Source: Lachnospiraceae bacterium UBA1258 (GTDB taxonomy: Bacteria; Bacillota; Clostridia; Lachnospirales; Lachnospiraceae). From it: a stretch of 6,380 bases of DNA. The position numbers were made by a program, and so were the translations under genes. The stretch is from NCBI GenBank assembly GCA_002308235.1, contig DBVS01000069.1, forward strand, positions 10,796-17,175, in the 5' to 3' direction. Under the pieces are notes generated by a model. The model did not search any database, was not told the origin of the DNA, and worked only from the letters and a program-made list of their open reading frames with translations. Below are positions 1 through 5,084 of the stretch, one piece after another; within the stretch, counting starts at the first letter, position 1; each line of letters begins with the position of its first letter.

Positions 1-461
1 GTGTAGCCCTTGATGAGCTTTTCATAAATGTCCGTTCCCACCAAAGAAAGAGCCTGCTCTTCCAGATTTTTGGGCTCCGTGATGTTTAAGTCGCGGATCT
101 GCTCTTCTATCTTGGCACGCGCCTCTTCGGGTTTCACGATTCCCCACATCTTACTGAAGGTGTTCATGTTGAAGGGAAGGTTATAAAGCTCCCCCTTATA
201 ATATGCAACGGGAGAATTCACGAAATTATTGAACTCCGTAAATTGGTTTACATAATTCCAAACTTCTTTGTCCGAGGTATGAAAAATGTGGGCGCCGTAA
301 ACATGCACATCTATGCCGTGTCTGTTTTCGGAATAAATGTTTCCCGCGATGTGGTCACGCTTGTCGATGACCAGACATTTCTTGCCCTTTTTATGCATTT
401 CGTGTGCAAAAACGGAGCCGTACAGGCCGGCTCCCACTATAAGCCAATCATATTTTTCCAT
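1..461 (-). CDS. glf: UDP-galactopyranose mutase, N-terminal part (cut by window edge)
   Basis: This flavoenzyme interconverts UDP-galactopyranose and UDP-galactofuranose in the cytoplasm, supplying galactofuranose for surface polysaccharides. About 153 residues are visible of a family that usually has about 370. The N-terminus has a Rossmann FAD-binding motif GAGLYG (residues 10-15) after a hydrophobic strand, then VIDKRDHIAGN (31-41) and VYGAHIFHTS (54-63), all hallmarks of Glf. I chose the ATG at 461 because GGAG lies six bases upstream of it; an in-frame ATG at 473 would add four residues but has no good ribosome binding site. The start overlaps the end of the VanZ gene by 14 bp, implying translational coupling. 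The C-terminal half lies outside the window, so intactness cannot be judged. Confidence 0.93.
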   Translation of the reverse strand, partial: MEKYDWLIVGAGLYGSVFAHEMHKKGKKCLVIDKRDHIAGNIYSENRHGIDVHVYGAHIFHTSDKEVWNYVNQFTEFNNFVNSPVAYYKGELYNLPFNMNTFSKMWGIVKPEEARAKIEEQIRDLNITEPKNLEEQALSLVGTDIYEKLIKGY

Positions 462-999
462 TTCCGTCTCCATGCAAAACATTCTGTGTATCCGCATCCG
501 GGCGCAGGCTTTTACCTGCCCGCTTCTTTAAGATCGCGCGGAAAACAAGTATTCCGGTAACAGCCCCTGCAGAATCTATAAGCACATCCGTGAAGGTGCC
601 GTAGCGACCCGACACAAAATACTGGTGCACTTCATCCGACGCCGCATAAAGAATGCATATAAGCCAGGCCCCGAAGAAAGCGAAGCGGCTCTTTACCGCT
701 GCGGCAGCCCTGCCGCCTTCAAAGAATCCGGCTGTGCAAAAGAGGCTACAGGCACCCAAAACACCGTATTCCGTGAAGTGAGCTATCTTTCGTATCAGTA
801 AATTCAAGAGTCTGAAGAGCCTGTCGGAAATATCGCCGGAATCATGTCCGAAAAGCCTCATAAATGCTTTTATCAACCCGCCGCTGGTCTCCGAGGATTC
901 ATCCCCGGGCATGGCGGAAAAAAGAAAAATACCCGCCATGACAATAAGCATGGGAATGAATCCAAGGAGCACCGCAGCTGCTTTGTTCTTTCTGTTCAT
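448..999 (-). CDS. VanZ-family membrane protein
   Basis: A 183-residue VanZ-like integral membrane protein. Visible family signatures are a hydrophobic N-terminal segment (about 8-28) followed by FSAMPGDESS (27-36), RKIAHFTEYGVLG (70-82) beginning the second membrane region, a hydrophobic stretch near 104-120, the acidic/His block SDEVHQYFVSGRYG (121-134) with TDVLIDSAGA (137-146), and a last hydrophobic segment to about 156. The tail is basic and hydrophilic. VanZ itself gives low-level teicoplanin resistance, but most homologues have no proven role and are thought to act at the envelope; resistance should not be inferred here. The gene starts 18 bp after the SDR stop and overlaps glf, so the three probably form one operon. 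Its ribosome binding site is weak: AAAGG lies about 15 nt upstream, near the SDR stop codon. Confidence 0.88.
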   Translation of the reverse strand: MNRKNKAAAVLLGFIPMLIVMAGIFLFSAMPGDESSETSGGLIKAFMRLFGHDSGDISDRLFRLLNLLIRKIAHFTEYGVLGACSLFCTAGFFEGGRAAAAVKSRFAFFGAWLICILYAASDEVHQYFVSGRYGTFTDVLIDSAGAVTGILVFRAILKKRAGKSLRPDADTQNVLHGDGNGKI

Positions 1000-1017
1000 A
1001 AAATAAAAATAACGCCT

Positions 1018-1791
1018 TTACATTGCCGTGTAGCCGCCGTCAACGGGAAGGATGCATCCGTTAACATAGGAGCTTGCAGGGCTTGATAAGAAAATTGCGG
1101 CGGTGTCAAGCTCACCGTCTTTACCGTAGCGGGCCATGGGGATCATGGTCTTTGCATAGTTCTGGAAAAATTCGGAATCAAGAGTATCCTTGGTAAGAGG
1201 AGTCTCGAAATATCCGGGGCAGATGGCGTTGACCGTAATGCCTTTGTCACCCCACTCCGCAGCCAGAGCTCTTGTGAGGTTAACCACTCCACCTTTTGCG
1301 GCATGATAGGGAGATGCGGGAGCGATCTTGTTGCCCACCAGTCCGTACATGGAAGAAATGTTGATTATACGTCCGTATCCTGCGGGAAGCATTGCTTTTT
1401 TCGCAACGGCCCTGGACATTTTGAAGGTTCCGAAAAGATCGATGTTCATTTCGTTTACGAACTGATCGTCGGTTATATCTTCTGCGGGAGCCACCGCGCC
1501 GGTGCCCGCGTTGTTGATAAGGATATCGATCCTGCCGAATTCTTTAAGTACTGTATCCACAGCGCTTTCAACCCGTTCCGTATCCGTTATGTCACAGGCA
1601 ACGCCTATGGCCTTAACGCCGTAGGTTTTTGAGAGTTCCGCAGCAACCTCATCGATAAGGTTCTGTCTCCTGGCAAGGGCAACCACCGATGCACCCTGAT
1701 TTGCAAGCGCATGTGCCATCTGAACTCCGAGACCCGTTGAACACCCCGTAACAACCGCAACCTGACCTGATAAATCAAAATAGTTTTTCAT
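1018..1791 (-). CDS. SDR-family NAD(P)-dependent oxidoreductase
   Basis: A 257-residue classical short-chain dehydrogenase/reductase of normal length. The cofactor-binding motif TGCSTGLG is at 15-22, a CDITD block that usually contacts adenine at 66-70, and NNAG at 93-96. The catalytic tetrad is complete: N116, S147, Y162 and K166 (YHAAK). The PGYFETPLT segment (192-200) and the C-terminal VDGGY are also typical. The closest groups I recognise are gluconate 5-dehydrogenase-like and 3-oxoacyl-ACP reductase-like SDRs; the substrate cannot be read from the sequence. R41/R42 after the second beta strand would suit NADP, which is an inference. The ATG at 1791 is supported by GGAGGG ten bases upstream. 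It is the first gene of the probable SDR-VanZ-glf operon, so an envelope-sugar role is possible but unproven. Confidence 0.92.
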   Translation of the reverse strand: MKNYFDLSGQVAVVTGCSTGLGVQMAHALANQGASVVALARRQNLIDEVAAELSKTYGVKAIGVACDITDTERVESAVDTVLKEFGRIDILINNAGTGAVAPAEDITDDQFVNEMNIDLFGTFKMSRAVAKKAMLPAGYGRIINISSMYGLVGNKIAPASPYHAAKGGVVNLTRALAAEWGDKGITVNAICPGYFETPLTKDTLDSEFFQNYAKTMIPMARYGKDGELDTAAIFLSSPASSYVNGCILPVDGGYTAM

Positions 1792-1808
1792 TCTTAAATA
1801 ACCCTCCG

Positions 1809-1850
1809 ATAAAATTTTATACCCAATAAGCCCCGGGGCTTAATACCCAT
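1809..1850 (-). promoter_or_regulatory. Palindrome-rich leader/operator region of the SDR operon
   Basis: Two perfect palindromes sit just upstream of the SDR ribosome binding site: a 12-bp AT-only one at 1809-1820 and a 16-bp one, TAAGCCCCGGGGCTTA, at 1827-1842. The seven-base direct repeat ATACCCA flanks the second (1819-1825 and 1843-1849). On the minus strand TATAAA (1821-1816) could be a -10 box, with the 16-bp palindrome then lying across the spacer and -35 position, which would fit a repressor site. No convincing -35 hexamer is present, so the promoter assignment is tentative. Confidence 0.35.
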
Positions 1851-1919
1851 GATAAAAGTTTAGTAAATCTCGGCGGATAATACAAGTGTAAAATTTCTTA
1901 CGAATCCTTTAAAAAGCGC

Positions 1920-1963
1920 GTAAAAGCAAAAAGAAACCCTTCCCCGATTAAGAGGAAGGGTTT
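1920..1963 (-). terminator. Rho-independent terminator of flagellin gene 1
   Basis: A 10-bp perfect stem is formed by 1934-1943 and 1954-1963 with a 10-nt loop. On the minus strand it is followed by a U-rich run (CUUUUUGCUUUU). It begins 32 bp after the flagellin stop codon and separates flagellin expression from the SDR operon. Confidence 0.88.
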
Positions 1964-1994
1964 TGATTCGTTTATGTATCCGGATATGCTCTGA

Positions 1995-2387
1995 TTACTG
2001 AAGGAGAGACATAACACCCTGGTTACTCTGGTTAGCCTGTGCCAGCATTGCCTGACCTGCCTGAGCAAGAATGTTGTTATTCGAGTAGGTAACCATCTGC
2101 TTAGCCATGTCGGTATCACGGATTGCGGATTCAGCGCTGGTGGTGTTCTCAACGATGTTGTCAAGGTTTGCGATGGTGTGCTCAAGTCTGTTCTGTACAG
2201 CACCGAGTGTGGATCTCTGCTCGGATACCTTCTGGATTGCTGCCTTGATGGTATCGATGGACTTGGTAGCTTCTGTTCCGTCTTCACCGTCAACTCTGAG
2301 ACCGTTGATCTTAAGTCCGCGGGCACTCATCATGTCGATGGTAAGGCCAATCTTGTTGTCCTTGGATGAATCAGCACCTACATGGAG
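1995..2387 (-). repeat. 3' flagellin homology block (partner copy 3480-3872)
   Basis: The last 130 codons of the two flagellins align without gaps at DNA level. Similarity rises toward the 3' end; 2002-2078 is a 77-bp exact match to the partner. Many matches are at third codon positions, so the similarity exceeds what protein constraint requires. Confidence 0.9.
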
Positions 2388-3242
2388 GCTTAAGTCGATG
2401 GAATCGTTAAGGTCTGCAAATGCGGTTGCCTTGGATTCAAGTTTACTGTCGGAATTAAGGGTTATATCAACATCCTTAAGGTTTGCGCCGTTGTCTCTGT
2501 GTACAGCTGCGGAAAGCTTTGCAAGATCGTCGAAATAGTATACGCCGGTGGTAGAAGAGTTCGTATTGAGGGTCTCAAGGGCATCTGCCATGGTATTGGT
2601 GGTGTTTGCGCCTGCGGTGAAGTTCGTTACATAATTGTAAGTCTTTCCGCCAAGTGCGATGCTGGCTGCGGTAGCGCTTCCGAAGGTGTTTGCAAGAACA
2701 CCGTCAGCGAGGCTTGCTGTAGCTGCTGCTCCAACCGTGGTAGCGATTCCGTCTGCATCAAAGGTACCGATTCCGGTAACGCCGGCTGCGTCGGTATATG
2801 TAAGCTTTCCGTTTACTCCGCCGCTTACGCCCTTTAAAAGATAGGTCTCGTTGAACTTGGTTGTGGTTGCTACACGGTCGATTTCGGTAACAAGCTGATC
2901 AACTTCTGCCTGGATGTAATCTCTGTCGTCCTTGGAGTTGGTGCCGTTGGCTGCCTTAACTGCAAGTTCGTTCATTCTCTGTAACATATCATGTACTTCG
3001 GTAAGTGCACCTTCAGCGGTCTGTACTGCCGAAATACCGTCCTGTGCGTTTGAGGAAGCCTGTGTAAGACCTCTGATCTGTTTACGCATCTTTTCACTTA
3101 TGGACAAGCCTGCTGCATCATCTGCTGCGCGGTTGATCTTATAACCGGATGAAAGTTTCTCGGTTGACTTTGCCTGGCTCTTGGTGGTGATGCCGAGCAT
3201 TCTGTTTGAATTCATTGCTGTAAGATTGTGCTGAACTACCAT
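1995..3242 (-). CDS. fliC: Flagellin 1 (415 aa)
   Basis: Structural subunit of the flagellar filament, exported through the flagellar type III apparatus and polymerised under the cap. Residues 1-146 form the conserved N-terminal D0/D1 region, including QHNLTAMNSNR, KLSSGYKINRAADDAAGLSISE (split over 29-50) and LQRMNELAV (87-95). Residues 286-415 form the C-terminal D1/D0 region, ending in NQGVMSLLQ. The roughly 139-residue middle (147-285) is Ala/Thr/Ser-rich and poorly conserved, as expected for a surface-exposed D2/D3-like domain. There are no cysteines and no signal peptide, as usual for flagellins. The start is supported by AAGGAGGA (3257-3250) seven bases upstream. The gene has its own sigma-28-type promoter and terminator, and its ends nearly match those of flagellin 2 upstream of it. 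Confidence 0.97.
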   Translation of the reverse strand: MVVQHNLTAMNSNRMLGITTKSQAKSTEKLSSGYKINRAADDAAGLSISEKMRKQIRGLTQASSNAQDGISAVQTAEGALTEVHDMLQRMNELAVKAANGTNSKDDRDYIQAEVDQLVTEIDRVATTTKFNETYLLKGVSGGVNGKLTYTDAAGVTGIGTFDADGIATTVGAAATASLADGVLANTFGSATAASIALGGKTYNYVTNFTAGANTTNTMADALETLNTNSSTTGVYYFDDLAKLSAAVHRDNGANLKDVDITLNSDSKLESKATAFADLNDSIDLSLHVGADSSKDNKIGLTIDMMSARGLKINGLRVDGEDGTEATKSIDTIKAAIQKVSEQRSTLGAVQNRLEHTIANLDNIVENTTSAESAIRDTDMAKQMVTYSNNNILAQAGQAMLAQANQSNQGVMSLLQ

Positions 3243-3255
3243 GTTATTATCCTCC
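2802..3255 (-). repeat. 5' flagellin homology block (partner copy 4359-4812)
   Basis: The first 147 codons plus the ribosome binding site are nearly identical in the two genes. Exact matches include 2955-3050 (96 bp) and 3190-3255 (66 bp); the few differences in the first 80 codons are almost all synonymous. The match fades on entering the variable domain on one side and a few bases beyond the ribosome binding site on the other, except for the conserved leader block. Confidence 0.9.
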
Positions 3256-3292
3256 TTAATTTGAAAGCGGCTTCCTGCCTAAGCATCCTGCC
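3250..3292 (-). promoter_or_regulatory. Flagellin 1 leader with three GGA motifs (possible CsrA control)
   Basis: The untranslated leader contains GGCAGGA twice within the conserved block 3292-3269, separated by GCUU and A, followed by AAGGAGGA, the ribosome binding site (3257-3250). GCUU and AAGC can pair to place the second GGCAGG in a loop. The same block occurs in the flagellin 2 leader although flanking leader sequence differs. In Bacillus subtilis CsrA represses hag translation by binding GGA-containing sites in a leader hairpin and over the ribosome binding site; a similar role here is inferred. Confidence 0.45.
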
Positions 3293-3335
3293 ATAATTTA
3301 CAATTTTTATCAGGTGTTTCTGTGTTTCTATTAAC

Positions 3336-3363
3336 TATATCGGATGCTTTTTCTAAAACTTAA
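3336..3363 (-). promoter_or_regulatory. Sigma-28 (SigD)-type promoter of flagellin 1
   Basis: On the minus strand TTAAG (3363-3359) is followed after 15 bp by CCGATATA (3343-3336), matching the flagellar sigma-28/SigD pattern TAAA-N15-GCCGATAA with G at the last -35 base. Initiation near 3329 would give a leader of about 85 nt. An A/T-rich tract lies immediately upstream and also forms the tail of the flagellin 2 terminator. Confidence 0.85.
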
Positions 3364-3395
3364 CACTATTATAGCAAATTTTTTTATTTTTTGAA

Positions 3396-3441
3396 AAATA
3401 AATATAAAAGTACCGGATCGAAGAAGTTTTCGACCCGGTAC
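3396..3441 (-). terminator. Rho-independent terminator of flagellin gene 2
   Basis: The arms 3410-3422 and 3429-3441 form a 13-bp stem that is continuous in RNA because the single mismatch (3417/3434) reads as a G-U pair on the minus-strand transcript. The loop has six bases. A U-rich run (UUUUAUAUUUAUUUUU) follows on the minus strand. It lies 38 bp after the flagellin 2 stop and directly upstream of the flagellin 1 promoter. Confidence 0.9.
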
Positions 3442-3479
3442 CTTTCCTGATTATTTTATGATTGTAAGTCTCTGTGGTA

Positions 3480-4799
3480 TTACTGGAGGAGAGACATAAC
3501 ACCCTGGTTACTCTGGTTAGCCTGTGCCAGCATTGCCTGACCTGCCTGAGCAAGAATGTTGTTGTTACTGTAGGTAACCATCTGCTTAGCCATATCCGTA
3601 TCACGGATTGCGGATTCAGCGCTTGTGGTATTTTCAACGATGTTGTCAAGGTTTGCGATGGTGTGCTCAAGTCTGTTCTGTACAGCACCGAGTGTAGATC
3701 TCTGCTCGGATACCTTCTGAATAGCTGCCTTGATTACATCGATTGCATCTGTAGCGTTCTGTCCGTCTTCGCCGTTAACCTTAAGGCCATTAAGCTTAAG
3801 TCCTCTTGCGGACATCATGTCGATTGTAAGACCGATCTTGTTATCTTTGGTAGAATCGGCACCAACGTGAAGGCTGATGTCAAGTCCTTCGTTTACATCT
3901 GCGAATGCGGAGATAACGAGTTTGTCTGCTCCTTCGGAAAAGCTCTTGATGTTGCCGCTGCCTGCGCTATTTGCTGCATCCTTAATTGCTTCGAACATTG
4001 CCTCACGAGAAGCATATGCATGTGTGTGACCGGTGGTGAGACTGGTTGCTAACGCATCTGCATCAATCTTATAGGTAATATCGGGATCGCCTGACTTCTT
4101 AGCTGTAGCATCCGTAAAGTCATGTATATATTCGTATGTTTCGGTTCCGATTGTGATAGATGTGGTCTTGTAGGTTGCCTGATCTGCGTTTGCAACTGCA
4201 TAACCGGTAGCAAGAGTGTCAGTATAAAGCGCATCATCTGTATTCTTGATTGCATTCGAAGTGGTCATTGCAAGTTCTACTTCGCCGTTCTGGGTATCAA
4301 ATTCGGGAGCGCCTGCTCCGAATGCGGTAACAAGTGCTGCGTTTGCTTCGGTATATGCGAGCTTTCCGTTTATTCCGCCGCTGACACCTTTAAGAAGGTA
4401 AGTCTCGTTGAACTTGGTTGTGGTTGCTACACGGTCGATTTCGATTACGAGCTGGTCAACTTCGGCCTGAATGTAATCACGGTCGTCTTTTGAGTTCGTT
4501 CCGTTTGCTGACTTAACTGCAAGTTCGTTCATTCTCTGTAACATATCATGTACTTCGGTAAGTGCACCTTCAGCGGTCTGTACTGCCGAAATACCGTCCT
4601 GTGCGTTCGAGGATGCCTGTGTAAGACCTCTGATCTGCTTACGCATCTTTTCACTTATGGACAAGCCTGCTGCATCATCTGCTGCACGGTTGATCTTGTA
4701 ACCGGATGAAAGTTTCTCGGTTGACTTTGCCTGGCTCTTGGTTGTAATGCCGAGCATTCTGTTTGAATTCATTGCTGTAAGATTGTGCTGAACTACCAT
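3480..4799 (-). CDS. fliC: Flagellin 2 (439 aa)
   Basis: Second flagellin structural gene, upstream of flagellin 1 and in the same orientation. Residues 1-147 differ from flagellin 1 at only four positions (S97, I119, I143 and A148 nearby), and residues 310-439 align without gaps to its last 130 residues, the final 85 or so being identical. The middle (148-309) is about 23 residues longer and shares little with flagellin 1 beyond short motifs such as TYxY and a late AFAD. It is rich in Thr, Ser, Ala and Asp and has no cysteine. The ATG at 4799 is preceded by GGGAGGA (4813-4807). With its own promoter and terminator it is a separate transcription unit. Both proteins could build mixed or alternative filaments; which is the major subunit cannot be told from sequence. 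Confidence 0.97.
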   Translation of the reverse strand: MVVQHNLTAMNSNRMLGITTKSQAKSTEKLSSGYKINRAADDAAGLSISEKMRKQIRGLTQASSNAQDGISAVQTAEGALTEVHDMLQRMNELAVKSANGTNSKDDRDYIQAEVDQLVIEIDRVATTTKFNETYLLKGVSGGINGKLAYTEANAALVTAFGAGAPEFDTQNGEVELAMTTSNAIKNTDDALYTDTLATGYAVANADQATYKTTSITIGTETYEYIHDFTDATAKKSGDPDITYKIDADALATSLTTGHTHAYASREAMFEAIKDAANSAGSGNIKSFSEGADKLVISAFADVNEGLDISLHVGADSTKDNKIGLTIDMMSARGLKLNGLKVNGEDGQNATDAIDVIKAAIQKVSEQRSTLGAVQNRLEHTIANLDNIVENTTSAESAIRDTDMAKQMVTYSNNNILAQAGQAMLAQANQSNQGVMSLLQ

Positions 4800-4806
4800 G
4801 TTATTA

Positions 4807-4849
4807 TCCTCCCAATTGTTGACTGGCTTCCTGCCGAAGCATCCGTGCC
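4807..4849 (-). promoter_or_regulatory. Flagellin 2 leader with three GGA motifs (possible CsrA control)
   Basis: The block 4849-4825 matches the flagellin 1 leader apart from one inserted C and one substitution. It carries CGGAUG, AGGAAG and, at the ribosome binding site, GGGAGGA. GCUUC and GAAGC form a 5-bp stem with a GGCAG loop; the flagellin 1 leader keeps four of these pairs. Conservation of this block while the flanking leader diverges argues for function. CsrA is the best known candidate, by analogy with Bacillus hag. Confidence 0.45.
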
Positions 4850-4911
4850 GTTGTTGTGTTCTTTTAGCTGAATTTCTGTTTCGTTCAAGTTGTTTTGTTG
4901 CTTCTGTAATC

Positions 4912-4940
4912 TATATCGGCCCCGTTTTCAAAATCCTTAA
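4912..4940 (-). promoter_or_regulatory. Sigma-28 (SigD)-type promoter of flagellin 2
   Basis: On the minus strand TTAAG (4940-4936) is followed after 16 bp by CCGATATA (4919-4912), preceded by G, giving the full GCCGATAT. This is one base longer in the spacer than the flagellin 1 promoter and closer to consensus at the -10. Initiation near 4905 would give a leader of about 105 nt. Confidence 0.87.
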
Positions 4941-4999
4941 CCCTATTTTTCACATTTTTTTACTTTTTTGCCGATTTTATGCGCCCCGCGACCCCAAAC

Positions 5000-5047
5000 C
5001 CATCAAAATGATGGCTAAAATGCGCGATTTTTCCATCAAAATGATGG
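5000..5047. repeat. 48-bp nested palindrome made of three 15-bp dyads
   Basis: CCATCAAAATGATGG occurs twice exactly (5000-5014 and 5033-5047), each with 6-bp inverted arms around AAA. Between them lies AAAATGCGCGATTTT (5017-5031), with 5-bp arms. Because each part is a dyad, the whole can also fold as one long interrupted stem: 6 bp, AAA/AAA internal loop, 6 bp, small bulge, 5 bp, 5-nt loop. It sits between the glycosyltransferase terminator and the flagellin 2 promoter, its near edge 60 bp from the -35. It may be an operator or a repetitive extragenic palindrome. Confidence 0.6.
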
Positions 5048-5050
5048 GAG

Positions 5051-5084
5051 AGCAAAGAAAAACGGGGCGGTTTAAACCGCCCCG
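5051..5084 (-). terminator. Rho-independent terminator of the glycosyltransferase operon, overlapping its stop codon
   Basis: A 22-bp perfect palindrome (5063-5084, arms CGGGGCGGTTT/AAACCGCCCCG) is followed on the minus strand by UUUUUCUUUG. The upstream arm encodes the last residues (Gly-Ala-Val) and the centre contains the stop codon at 5072-5074. Confidence 0.9.

Noticed and set aside
448..999. VanZ-like gene considered as an antibiotic-resistance gene
   Set aside because: No other van genes are nearby, and VanZ-family proteins are widespread in Firmicutes without a resistance role.
1827..1842. GC-rich palindrome considered as a terminator
   Set aside because: No T-run follows on either strand, and the flagellin 1 terminator is already present at 1920-1963.
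3353..3688. Open minus-strand frame overlapping the 3' end of flagellin 2, with a similar shadow at 1898-2326 over flagellin 1
   Set aside because: The two resemble each other only because the flagellin 3' ends are nearly identical in DNA; both are out of frame with the real genes, and neither begins after a ribosome binding site.
3474..4052. Long plus-strand open frames antisense to the flagellins (also 2107-2538, 2499-2837 and 4122-4493)
   Set aside because: They mirror the low-stop codon composition of the flagellin genes, have Cys/Ser/Val-rich nonsense composition and lack recognisable domains.
4969..4977. GCCGATTTT on the plus strand, resembling a sigma-28 -10 box
   Set aside because: No TAAA-like box lies 14-17 bp upstream and no plus-strand gene follows.
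5000..5047. Repeat pair considered as a minimal CRISPR array
   Set aside because: There are only two 15-bp copies with an 18-bp gap that is itself a dyad; too short and too few, and no cas gene is present.
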